Shown here one piece after another: positions 8,724 to 18,178 of a stretch of 46,826 nucleotides of DNA. The notes under the pieces are model-generated. The model was not told the origin of the DNA. It did no database searches and was given only the letters and a program-made list of their open reading frames with translations. This DNA is from Cymbomonas tetramitiformis (lineage: Eukaryota; Chlorophyta; Pyramimonadophyceae; Pyramimonadales; Pyramimonadaceae), in NCBI GenBank assembly GCA_001247695.2, contig LGRX02029268.1, positions 1 through 46,826 on the forward strand. Direction: 5' to 3'. A program made the translations under genes and the position numbers. The number at the start of each line of letters is the position of its first letter. The stretch's first letter is position 1.

Positions 8724-8893
8724 TCCGGGACAAAGTACGGGGTGGGCCCTAAAGCCCCAAGCTCATCCAATCCCCGGTGCTCAAACACCCGGGCCGAGCT
8801 GGAGAGCCCGGAGGGCCCAGAAGCAGCACCCGCCACCCCCGAGCGCCGCTGAGGCGGAATATACAGCGAAGAAGCCCGCCGTGAAGAGGACAT
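8677..8893 (-). CDS. Possible N-terminal extension ending at a G10 tract
   Basis: On the minus strand an ATG at 8893 starts MSSSRRASSLYIPPQRRSG and stays open for about 70 codons to a run of ten G residues (C10 on the plus strand). Beyond the run, the 763-aa protein continues in another frame (GAVQRSLEGEY). A one- or two-base slip on the homopolymer, in vivo or as a sequencing error, would fuse the two. The composition (Pro, Ser, Arg, Gly) matches the 763-aa protein's own N-terminus. Confidence 0.4.
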
Positions 8894-10560
8894 TGAAAAA
8901 GTTGCTCAAGTCGGTGGAGAATCGCAGCAAACTGATTCTGAAAAATCTGCCAGCGCTTCCGCCGTACAGGCGTATAGTGTTAAGAGCGAAGACGCAGAAG
9001 CCAGGCCCAACAACAAATAAACAACTGCCGTTACCAAATCCCAACCAAAGTTTTCCAGCGAACTCGAAGAGGTAAGACGAAAACAAATTGAGCAAAATTG
9101 GTCAACGATCGGCCCACGGAAGTCAAAGCAACGCTGCAGCGCGATACCACCTAGGGTTAGCTACTGCTAAGAGCGCGTTAAGGGCAACGCAAGTAAGCCG
9201 CATCTGCAAATTCAAAGAACATTCTCGAATTCCTCAGCATAAATTTGCGCAATCCCGCGCAGCCGCAAAGACACGTGACGAAGAACACGCACGCCAGCGG
9301 AATAGCGCTAATTCGAAGCTGCATCACGCCAATTCCGAGCCATAGAAGAACGCTGCGCACACATTCCAATCGCAGAGCAGAGAGCAGACGAAGATTCCGC
9401 GGAAAACACTGACCAATTGGCACAATTTCCGTGAAGAATTAACGGCGCAAAACTGCTAGCGAGTAAGAAAAACGCCGAGTCGTCGACCAGTGCGTCAGAG
9501 CGCAAATATGAAGCCCAGCAGCCAGAAGTAGATTCTCAAATCCCGCAAAGCCGGTCTCCAAGGAAGAATTACAATTCTCGACACAATTCGCACCGTGAAT
9601 TCGCCAGTCGCGCACGCGAATGGAACGCAGAAAGGATAACGCAACGAGGCCAAGACCCAAATAGCCGTTACACTGTACACTGAACAAGTCGCAATTCTCT
9701 AATCTCCACAGATCACGACGCCACGAAGAATTAAGTCTCCATTGACAATTGAAAGATAAGATACAACGTCAAAAATCGTCACGGAGGCCAGCAAGCGAAA
9801 AACGACTGTAATTTTGCAGTTGGGCGCTTTTAGGCCCTAAAAGCGCCCGATTTCGGGAATCCAGTGTAAACCATCATCTCGCAACGCGCTGAAGAAGAAA
9901 TTCAATCCAGATTGGTCATAAAAGACAACTTATTTGAGCATTGAGCACCAACTAGCCGAAAGGAACTGAAGCGAAGCTGCTGGCCAGTGAGGCCCGGGGT
10001 ACCCGTAACGCACTAGCAGTGCGAGAGCTCAAATATCATCCGAAGAATAGGAGAACACATAAACTCGCCCGAAAAGCTATAATTGTAAAACAGAAAAAAC
10101 GTGTGGAAGCGGTGGTGGCGGTGATGGTGCGTAGCACACTGATACCATTTTGTAGGAGGCAGTACTAAACCTTCTACTTGACAGTGACTGTGAAACTACT
10201 GGTGGATCATATATAGTGCAGGGTTCTATATTATGCACTATATAAGACTAATCAAGCTATGTCGATTCTTAGGAACTATGTCCAGACTCATTGCATATAT
10301 TTGCAGTAAGAATTAGGTATTATATTGTCTTTTGCCAGGCGGCTGTTTTAACTCTAGAAATCTCAACTGTTTCTTTGGCCTTGGCCATTACTTATTCACT
10401 CAGCTCTCTGAGGTAATCCTAGTCAGCATGGCCAAGTCTCATCAACCTATCATATGCTTGTACTACATTATCATGCAGTATGATGTGCCAGTATTCTACA
10501 TGTCACATTATTACACAGTACAGTGGTACTGTGTACTCCCATATAAGGGGGGTCTCTTCC
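8894..10560. other. Non-coding leader and intergenic region with hairpins
   Basis: No convincing gene. A hairpin at 9822-9848 has perfect 13-bp arms (GGGCGCTTTTAGG and its complement) around a single base, about 930 bp upstream of the first retroelement ATG, where a leader would lie. A second inverted pair, ATATAGTGCA / TGCACTATAT, is at 10211-10243 in AT-rich DNA. The rest is unique sequence. Confidence 0.5.
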
Positions 10561-10612
10561 TCAACAGGGGTCTCGGGCGCTAATGCTGTAAGGCGCGTAT
10601 GACACTTCTGGC

Positions 10613-13600
10613 ATGTATGACATTGCTGAGTCATCCGCGCATGACACCGTGCGTTGTCCTAGCACATTCCCCGACGGTTTTCACATCCGGTACAAGGGTC
10701 CAGCGGCCGGGTACAAGGTATACGGGCACAGGGATGCGCCGGACCCGGAGGAGACAGAGCGGCGTGCCTGCAGGTGGCTCTGGCAATTGCTGCTGACAAG
10801 CCACTCACTGTGTGAAGGGAAGCACTTTGAGATCTTCACAGCGCTTGGTGCCAAAGCCCCTGAAGCCCCTGAAAAGAAACCGGAAGTAAAGGTAACTTTT
10901 GTGCTCTTCCGCCTGTGAGCGCCGGTGTCCACTCGTTGTCCAACGGTGTCCAAGCTCGTGGTTATGTGAACCTTTTTTCAACTTGTGCCGCTTGATTGTT
11001 TCCACCCTTATGAACCACGTAGTTTGCACGTTGTCCACAGGGGTGTACGTTTTGGCCAGTGAGCGCCAGTTCTTCACTGTTTTTCTTATATGTTTCCACG
11101 CGTGTGTCGCCCGAACGAACGACTTAGTCCACACGTCGTCCGCACAACAGACTATTGGGGATACGTGAACCAGTATGCATGTTTTTAGACGGTGTTTTTT
11201 CTGTTATTATTCTCGGTGTATAGACGACGGGTGACCTGTCACGTCATCATAACGCGCAGTGTGTTGCAGACACGTGGCAGCCACGTAGGTTGCGATATGC
11301 GTTTATGCGGTACGGTATGCCTTCATTATGCGGTTTGCTATTGTGGTTCGAGTGATCATCGAGCAATCAACGGAGAGAGATATCTTTTTTGGATTGGGTG
11401 TGTTCATAAACACAAGCCCCGCGTCAAAAAACGCGGCTATACAACTATCATCACACGGGTATGGTTGCATGAACGGTGTCTATTCGTTTAATTACAAGTA
11501 GAATGTTTGCTAGTGTTAGTAGTGTTACAATATATATATGTCGCAAAAGCCATAAGTCAGCTGGTCGTACAACATATCATCGCGTTACTATTACATTGCA
11601 AAGTACGTAAGTTACTACCAGGCAAGAGATCTCGAATTAGTTCATTCCACGCCTTTCAGGCGCCGGAAAGTAATGGTCTACTAATCTATCAGCTCCCAAT
11701 ATACTCCGTCTTCGTCGTAGGTTGCGATATGCGTTTATGCGGTACGGTATGCCTTCATTATGCGGTTTGCTATTGTGGTTCGAGTGATCATCGAGCAATC
11801 GACGGAGAGAGATATCTTTTTGGATTGGGTGTGTTCATAAACACAAGCCCCGCGTCAAAAAAACGCGGCTATACAACTATCATCACACGGGTATTGTTGC
11901 ATGAACGGTGTCTATTCGTTTAATTACAAGTAGAATGTTTGCTAGTGTTAGTAGTGTTACAATATATATATATATGTCGCAAAAGCCATAAGTCAGCAAC
12001 CAATGCTTGGTCGTACAACATATCATAGCGTTACTATTACATTGCAAAGTACGTAAGTTACTACCAGGCAAGAGATCTCGAATTAGTTCATTCCACGCCT
12101 TTCAGGCGCCGGAAAGTAATGGTCTACTAATCTATCAGCTCCCAGTATACTCCGTCTTCGTCGTCCATTGCTTCCTGGCACATGAATATTTCGTAAGAAC
12201 AACGCATACACGCGAAATGTTCGGTATGCTCATTTATCGCAACAAGATGCGAACCAGCATTAAACCATATGCGAACGTTTGCAGGAAGGTCACAATAATC
12301 GCATTTCATGACGAGTTTGCCTTGAGGCATTCAGGTAGCTTTTGGGCTGAGCGTGGTCAGTTGTTAGTTGTTAGTGTCAAGCTGGGGTGGCACGATGGTG
12401 AGCGTAAGCAGCAAATGAAGGCTAAGTAAGAGGTATTGAGCTTTTATACCTGCTCAACTAAGGCAATCGCAACTGATACAGTACTCGTCGAAAGGTGTCG
12501 TTTCGTCATTCTTGTACCAACAGACCAATAGGCGTACAACGTCGACTGGAATAACCATTAATCGCGGAGTCATCCACGCTTCACCCCATGCATATTCAGC
12601 GCGATCGGGATAGCGTTCCGGCTCTACCAATTAAAAAAACAGATAAAACCGAGTTCGTCGGGTAAAGCGCCACATAGCCATTATCAGATCATGCCTGTGA
12701 GGCATCGGCGGGCGGCGGACAGGGCGGTTTGCCATCGTTCTCAAAGTCCACTGGTGCAAATTGCATTCGGGGCATGGTCGGCAGGGAAGATATCTTACCC
12801 CGATTGGCCGGCCCCGGGCCGAACTGAGTCGCCAAAATGAGGCCCGGGCCGAAGAGGGACCGAAAGATAAATTGCTTTGGGGCCGAACCAATTTGGCGCA
12901 AATTTCTAAAAATTTGATGAAATTTTTGCGATTTTTGCATTTTCCCATACTTAAGATTAAAATTTTCGCGCCTGCGGCGGGCATTTTGTAGTTCGGACCG
13001 GGCGGGCCGAAGACGGCCCGAAAGCATTTTTGATTTGGGGCCGTACCAGCTCAACGGAAGATATCTTCCCTGATGGTCGGTGCACCATCTCATGGCGATG
13101 AATGGCATCTACATCGATACTGGCACGATTCCGATGCACACCAAACCTTAACACTGAAGGCATCACGAGTTTGCAGAGGCGCGTCGCTCACTCTCTGGTA
13201 GGAGGTGGCAGGGGTGGCACGATGGTGAGCGAAAGCAACAAATGAAGGCTAAGTAAGATGAATTGAGCTTTTATACCTTAGTCGGAGTCGGAGTCGGACA
13301 GCAACTGTGGGACTTCGGTATCCTGCCAGAACTCGCAATCCGCGCCAATCTTGGGCCAACATTTGTCCGCGCCAATCTTATCTTGGCCAATCTTGTGATT
13401 GTTGGTTTCATCCTATTGGTTTGCGGCATTCACCTTGAGAGGCCCAAGCCCTCCTTGGCAATATTTAAATCGCTTGAGGCCTTTAGGAGGATCATTTTCC
13501 ATTCCTTCCTGGAAGACACACCGCTTCATCTTTGCATTATCAAGAATGGCGGATACCCATTACGTCCTGTTTGGGATTGTCCTTCCTTACATTCGGGAAA

Positions 13601-15548
13601 TGCGTCAATTGCGTGAGGAATACTTTGTGCAAACATGGGTCGAAGAACGTTTCTTGTGGGCGTTGGAAGAAAAAGTTTTGACGTTTTCGGGCATGTTTGG
13701 TGATGTTTGGATGCCTGTAACTTTGGCTCACTATGTCTATGAATTACGTGATCTGCTCGAAGTCGATTGGGGGGATGTTCGTGATCGGGGAAATTTCTTG
13801 CAGATATTCCCTACCTCCAACTTTGAAGCCCCACATTACGATGATGAAGGGTTCCATTGGCAAGGACCTGGCATGTCAAACAACTTCAGATTCCGGCTAG
13901 ACTACATCGATTTCGACGACTTCGAAAAACGATGGCTTCGTGAATATCACTGGGCCTGGTACAACGGCTTTTACAACGAGCATGCAGATCCTCAATGGAT
14001 CTACCCGTCGCGGTACGAGTTGTCTATGAGGCCTGCCTGCAGTCGATGCCAACGCATTGATATGGATCTTACCGCTATCCATAATAAATAATTCGAGTAA
14101 TATTTTGTAATAAAAATTGCGGGACGACTTACGTGTCGCTTACGTGTCGCTTACGTGTCGCTTACGTGGCACATTTCAGATGACGTGGCAATAACTTTTA
14201 GACGACGAAAATTGAGTCAAAATGAAGATTTTTAGACGACGATCGAGATTCATTTATTCCCAATAGTCTGTTGCACGGTGTCCAGGTGGAAGAGCCCCAA
14301 CAGACGGTCCCCGAAGAGACGGTCCCGCAGGCAGAGGAGCACTCCCCCAACCTCGAGGGCCCCTTGGCCGTAGGGGACCAGGTGGACGTCTTCGCCACCC
14401 CCCAGGCGGACGTGGGTCGTATCGGTGACGGTTACGACACCGGAAAGGCCACCAAATCTGGCCTCTCCAACCTCGTCATTGGTCGGGCTACCGTCGCCGC
14501 CATCGGGCCGGGCAAATCGTTGAACGAGAAACCAATGGTTTTGCCCACCGATACCTACGACCTGAACGTTGAGTTCGTGGTTCACCTCCCAGATAAGGGG
14601 GATGTTTACCCCGTGGAGAGGATCTTATCCCACCACATGTCCATGGTGGATGAGCTCGTGAGTGCCGAGCAACTCCGCACCGGGACGGCTGCCAAAACGA
14701 TGGAGATGCTGGAGCACAACCTCCAGTCAGTTATAGTAAAAACAAATGATATCTGGCAAGTCCTCCCTCCCTCCCTGTCTTCCCCTGCAACGTTCACATT
14801 TTTACCTTTTGCACTTACGCGAACGTCCATGTGTATATGTGTGCGTGGTGTTGTTTTGCTGTCCATACGCGTGGACACCATTTATTGTGCCGTCCATACG
14901 GGTGGAAGGCGGTGTACATACGTAAGGACGCCGTCTAACAAGTGGTTTATGTACGCAGGATACACAAGGCCTACTTGAGGCACGCCAACACGGAGAAGCT
15001 GTATCCCGAGAGGCTGACAGGGAGAAAACTGGCCGGCCTGAAGTTGGAGCCTGCTGAGGTATCGGAACGGGACCGTGGATATCCCCCCGCCGTCACGGTG
15101 TGTTTGCATGTATTGTTCTAGTGGCATTTAGCTTGTCATTTGTTGTCGTTGCTCTTAATGCACTTACTTAGGTTGCATTCACTTGCAGTTCCATACGAGA
15201 GGAACGAGCCGTCACTGGTTTCAGGACGTGCGGGGGTGTCAGAAGGAAGTGGAACACGATTCGGAAGTTGATGAGGGTAACGAGGCCGATGATGTTGCTA
15301 ATGATGCTGCTGCTGCTGCTGCTGTTGAGGCTGTCGAGGATCCCGCCGCTGATAATGATGGAGAGGCTGTGGAGGATGAGGAGAGGGCCGAGGACGGCGA
15401 GAAGGAGGAGGAGGAGGAGGAGGAGGAGAAGGAGGGGGAGGAGAAGAAGGATGGTTCCGCTCCCAAAAAGGCATCAGCTCTTCAATTTCAAAAGAGGAAA
15501 AAGGTTGCACCTGCGTGTGAAAAGCCAGCAAAGAAGTCGAAAAGCTAG
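10613..15548 (+). CDS. Gene C: spliced gene of unknown function
   Basis: Proposed exons: up to 10891 (5' end unresolved; possible ATG at 10613), 14286-14725, 14959-15097 and 15189-15548. Junctions keep the frame: AAG|GTAACT to CCAG|GTGGAA; CCA|GTCAGT to GCAG|GATACA, which rebuilds a Gln codon; ACG|GTGTGT to GCAG|TTCCAT. The protein has a Trp-rich first part (ACRWLWQLLLTSHSLCEG), a Pro/Glu linker, a central domain (DLNVEFVVHLPDKGDVYPVERI) and a strongly acidic Asp/Glu tail ending in a Lys-rich, nuclear-signal-like segment (KKSKS). I do not recognise a family. The first intron is inflated to 3.4 kb by transposon E2. Without E2 it would be 263 bp. The introns contain GTCCATACG-type motifs that also form the satellite downstream. 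The acidic/basic tail resembles that of the E1 methyltransferase, so it may itself be a mobile-element gene. Confidence 0.6.
11285..12164. repeat. Tandem duplication of ~432 bp inside E2
   Basis: 11285-11716 is repeated at 11717-12164 with very few differences: an extra GCAACCAATGCTT-like insertion near 11996 and small TA-run changes. The duplicated unit includes the last codons of the small minus-strand CxxC gene at 12127-12330, so copy 1 carries an orphan C-terminus. Both units contain ACAAGCCCCGCGTC followed by an A-run and ACGCGGC, a terminator-like hairpin. The near identity means the duplication is recent. Confidence 0.9.
12127..12330 (-). CDS. Small CxxC protein of E2, 67 aa
   Basis: A complete ATG-to-stop frame encodes a protein with two cysteine pairs (CDYC and CMRC, plus a later Cys), compatible with one zinc-binding site, and an acidic C-terminus (DDEDGVYWELID). 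It lies on the same strand as the broken CxxC paralogue just upstream. Together with the plus-strand gene at 13546 it forms the cargo of E2. Function unknown. An upstream exon cannot be excluded. Part of its 3' end is copied in the neighbouring tandem duplication. Confidence 0.5.
   Translation of the reverse strand: MPQGKLVMKCDYCDLPANVRIWFNAGSHLVAINEHTEHFACMRCSYEIFMCQEAMDDEDGVYWELID
12454..13163 (-). pseudogene. CxxC/WRF protein gene broken by a hAT MITE and a stop
   Basis: This is a paralogue of the intact 152-aa gene at 45104-45562. Shared blocks in order: MPSVLRF (MPSVYRF there), PECNLHQWTL (NDCQLEQWRL), WRFTRRTRFYLFF (WRFVRRTRSHLVF), YPDRA, MTPRLMVIPVDV (TTPRTMIVPADI) and FDEYCISCDC (FEELCTSCRC). 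A 291-bp hAT-type MITE sits between the first and second blocks. Leaving it and its 8-bp duplication out, the frame is continuous apart from one TAA (12631-12633) right after the LFF block. The coding length without the insert would be 137 codons. The cysteines suggest a zinc-binding fold. Function unknown. Confidence 0.8.
12782..13072. mobile_element. hAT-type MITE, 291 bp
   Basis: Ends are CAGGGAAGATATCTTACC and, reversed, CAGGGAAGATATCTTCCG. The CAGGG start is typical of hAT elements. It is flanked by the 8-bp direct repeat ATGGTCGG (12774-12781 and 13073-13080), the hAT target-site length. There is no ORF. It splits the CxxC gene so that its two halves read on in frame when the insertion is ignored. 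Confidence 0.92.
13546..14091 (+). CDS. E2 plus-strand gene, 181 aa, unknown function
   Basis: The complete frame starts at an ATG preceded by A-rich sequence (MADTHYVLFGIVLPYIREM). The protein is aromatic- and acid-rich, with many Trp and Tyr residues (FEKRWLREYHWAWYNGFYNE), and ends with a CxxC pair (PACSRCQRIDMDL). It is transcribed away from the CxxC genes on the other strand, so E2 has the same divergent layout as E1 and E3. I recognise no family. The CxxC end suggests a zinc-binding protein related in style to its neighbours. A longer upstream frame lacks a better start context. Confidence 0.6.
   Translation: MADTHYVLFGIVLPYIREMRQLREEYFVQTWVEERFLWALEEKVLTFSGMFGDVWMPVTLAHYVYELRDLLEVDWGDVRDRGNFLQIFPTSNFEAPHYDDEGFHWQGPGMSNNFRFRLDYIDFDDFEKRWLREYHWAWYNGFYNEHADPQWIYPSRYELSMRPACSRCQRIDMDLTAIHNK
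14128..14167. repeat. 11-bp repeat TTACGTGTCGC near the right end of E2
   Basis: Three exact TTACGTGTCGC units, then a fourth ending TTACGTGGCAC, lie about 100 bp inside the right terminus of E2. Subterminal short repeats of this kind are common transposase-binding sites. A further motif, TTTTTAGACGACGA, occurs twice between here and the end. Confidence 0.7.
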
Positions 15549-15639
15549 GCTAGAATATTTTGTAAACATTTTGTAAAAAGTTTGTGTATCCGTGTACCTT
15601 TCTTGCAGTGCCCTGCTCTGTCCCGTCTTCTTATGTCTA

Positions 15640-17695
15640 ACATACTTACGTCTTACATACGGTGTTCACACGATCGTACGGACGGTTTGTTCATACGTGT
15701 GGACTAAATCGTCCATACGCATAAGTATATATTATCACAAGCTATTCACGCGTACGGACACCGATGTCCATACGCGTGGACTGCATCGTCCGTACGCATT
15801 GACATGTATAAACACAAGCTATCCACACGTACGGACACCGATGTCCATACGCGTGGATATGTAAAAATCGCAAATCAAAGTCCATCCGCACGGACACCGA
15901 CGTTCATCCGGATAATGACGTCGTCCACACGTACGGACGAACATGGCCATACGTGTGGACTATCTATTATTGACTGTCCTTATGGGAGTCCATATGCCGT
16001 CCGCACGCACGTTTACGATGTCCATATGCCGTCCTTGCGGGATTACATACGGTGTCCGCACGTGCGATTATGATGTCCATGCGTCGTCCATACGTTGTCC
16101 TTACAGTAAAACGCGGTATATAAGAAATTGGGTCTATAAGAAACTAGCCGCTAGTTTTTTTTTCGTATTTGTCTAAGAAACCCTAAGAAACTAGCCGCTA
16201 GCATGATGCTCCGCTCGCCATCCAAAAAACTATGGATTAAGAAAGTAAACCGCTAGAAAACGAGAACTCCCCCTTTGAGATAATTAGCCTATTTAGGAAA
16301 CTGACCGCTGGAAAAAATTCAGATTCAATAATTCATAAGCTAACATACTAGTGTGTGTTATCGATAGTGATCGAAGTACAATGTTGCCATTATTGTTTGC
16401 CCCTGCCCACGATCCTTAATGCCCCTACTAAACGTTTTAGGGACTTCAGTGTGATTTTTACTCCTGCGTCCATGCTTTCCCCCACTGAATTAAGAAACTG
16501 GACGCTAGAGACGGTAGAAGAGATGTGAACTTTGGCAAATTAAGAAACTTTGCCGCTAGAGCGTGAGCTGCGCACCTACCTCCACATAAGAAACTGGGCG
16601 CTACAGCCGTATCGAGCAAAATCCAATGCCGAACATTATCCCTATTTAAGAAATTGACACGCTGAACTCGATAAATCCAACGACCCAAATTTAAGAAAAT
16701 CGCCCGCTGACTTGGGGAATTTCGGACCCACCCAATAAGAAACTAGCGGCTGGCGTTTTCGGGCCAGTTTCTTATATATCGCGTTTTACTGTATGGGAGT
16801 CCATATGCCGTCCGCACGCACGTTTACGACGATGTCCATGCGCCGTCCATATGCCGTCCTTACGGGATTACATACGGTGTCCGCACGTGCGATTATGATG
16901 TCCATGCGCTATCCATACGCTGTCCTTACGGTGGTCCATACGTTGTCCGCACGTCCGGTTACGATGTCCATGCGACGTCCATACGTTGTCCTTATGGGAG
17001 TCCATATGCCGTCCGCACGCACGTTTACGATGTCCATGCGCGTCCATATGCCGTCCTTACGGGATTACATACGGTGTCCGCACGTGCGATTATGATGTCC
17101 ATGCGCTATCCATACGCTGTCCTTACGGTGGTCCATACGTTGTCCGCACGTCCGGTTACGATGTCCATGCGACGTCCATACGTTGTCCTTATGGGAGTCC
17201 ATATGCCGTCCGCACGCACGTTTACGATGTCCATGCGCCGTCCATATGCCGTCCTTGCGGGATTACATACGGTGTCCGCACGTGCGATTATGATGTTCAT
17301 GCGCTATCCATACGCTGTCCTTACGGTCGTCCATACGTTGTCCGCACGTCCGGTTACGATGTCCATATGCTATCCATACGGGTTTCCATACGGTGTCCCT
17401 GCGCTGTCGTGCGGGTGACTAGTGCCTAGCTGTCCGTGCGTATGGACACCATGTGGACATATTTTCTGTCCATACGGTGTCCATACGGTGGTCCATACGG
17501 CGTCCATACGAAATCCTTACGGTGTCCATGGGACATTTTCATATGGACACCACAATTACGCGTCGTCCATATGGTTCTTACATATGCATCAAGGTTTCGC
17601 CAGAAATCTGTTCAGACTGTCCATACGGTTGTCCATACAGTATGGATCCTTACGATGTCCATACGCTGTCCATATGCAAATCCACACGGATGAAT
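15640..17695. repeat. GTCCATACG satellite with ~198-bp higher-order unit
   Basis: The array is built from degenerate GTCCATACG / GTCCGCACG words. In 16792-17400 a higher-order unit starting TATGGGAGTCCATATGCC recurs at 16793, 16993 and 17190 (200 and 197 bp). One partial unit lies left of the inserted MITE (15980-16103). The same words occur in the introns of gene C (10920-11140 and 14830-14940). Frames open across it in all registers are repeat translations. Confidence 0.9.
16104..16791. mobile_element. Pogo/Tc1-mariner-like MITE, 688 bp, with reiterated internal motif
   Basis: Terminal repeats of about 26 bp begin CAGTAAAACGCGGTATATAA (left) and CAGTAAAACGCGATATATAA (right, reversed), and the element is flanked by TA on each side. 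The CAGTAAAAC end and TA duplication fit the pogo/Tc1-mariner group. The uninterrupted target GTTGTCCTTATGGGAG is present in the next two satellite units, giving direct empty-site evidence. Inside, about ten same-orientation copies of a TAAGAAACTRGCCGCTAG-like motif occur roughly every 45-65 bp. No ORF. Confidence 0.9.
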
Positions 17696-17699
17696 GGAG

Positions 17700-18178
17700 C
17701 AATAATCCGTAGGGAGCGGGTCATCACAGTACGTAAGGATCACGAGATAGAACTAGGGGGGCCTGCACCGGGACTCCCGGTCAAGGCTTCCCGAACTAGG
17801 AAATCTCAGCACACCACCTCCTGCAGGAGTGTGGTGACGGACAAACAAATAGATACTGCTAATGGGCAAGCCTAAGCCGCAGAGCCCATATACTGCTAAC
17901 AAAGGTCTACCGGACCACACAGCACCGATGAATGTTCAACCCACTGCAGAAATTTGATCTACAAATCCAAGTACAAAACAAATGCATCTCAAAATCTCGA
18001 AAATGCAGAAATGTGCATCCTAATTCTGACAGGTGTCTCACAAATACGAAAAACGGCTGTGCCACTGGTCCCTCTGCCTGGTGAACACTCATCCCCCAGG
18101 TAACACTAACCCCCAGACAGGCAGGTACAGTGCCCCCGCAAGAAGGCTAGATCTCGAACCGGTCAGATATAGCTCACA
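17700..18178. other. Non-coding tail of the second gag-type retroelement
   Basis: No gene. Stretches such as CAGCACACCACCT...GTGGTGAC and a GCACCGGGACTCCCGGTCAAGG-like block resemble, in the same order, 34598-34730 downstream of the other gag copy. This is probably the shared 3' untranslated/LTR part of that family. Confidence 0.45.

Larger units (their letters stand above)
2058..8893 (-). mobile_element. Gag-protease retroelement lacking pol
   Basis: Four stacked minus-strand ORFs cover 6.8 kb: a coiled-coil protein, a Gag with a zinc knuckle, an unknown basic protein and an aspartic protease. No reverse transcriptase, RNase H or integrase frame occurs within the 2 kb downstream or elsewhere in the window. 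The element is either non-autonomous (comparable in content to TR-GAG elements of plants) or truncated at its 3' end. I could not find flanking LTRs by eye. Its long open frames indicate a fairly young copy. Confidence 0.75.
12384..13278. repeat. Direct repeat of ~68 bp (12384-12451 and 13210-13278)
   Basis: Both copies read GGGGTGGCACGATGGTGAGC, continue with AAGCA.CAAATGAAGGCTAAGTAAGA, and end ATTGAGCTTTTATACCT, with a few substitutions. They flank the broken CxxC gene, so they could be shared promoter or 3' sequences of the E2 gene units, or the footprint of unit duplication. Confidence 0.75.
11146..14272. mobile_element. Transposon E2 (3127 bp) inside intron 1 of gene C
   Basis: The left end AACAGACTATTGGGGATA and the reverse complement of the right end, AACAGACTATTGGGAATA, match. 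They are flanked by the 4-bp direct repeat GCAC (11142-11145 and 14273-14276). Removing the element and one GCAC leaves a 263-bp intron with an intact ...GGTGTCCAG acceptor. The terminus resembles that of E1 (AACACACTATTCG), which also has a 4-bp duplication, so the two belong to one family. Inside are a 432-bp duplication and three small CxxC protein genes, one disrupted. No transposase is present, so it is likely mobilised in trans. Confidence 0.85.

Noticed and set aside
8894..10100. Possible LTR of the gag-pro element
   Set aside because: I could not find a direct copy on the 3' side (1850-2057) or any TG...CA boundary with a target duplication.
10332..10583. 83-aa hydrophobic plus-strand frame
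   Set aside because: AT-rich DNA with irregular composition and no supporting signal.
16793..17429. Several overlapping 100-147-aa frames
   Set aside because: They translate the GTCCATACG satellite in all frames; no codon-like bias or start context.
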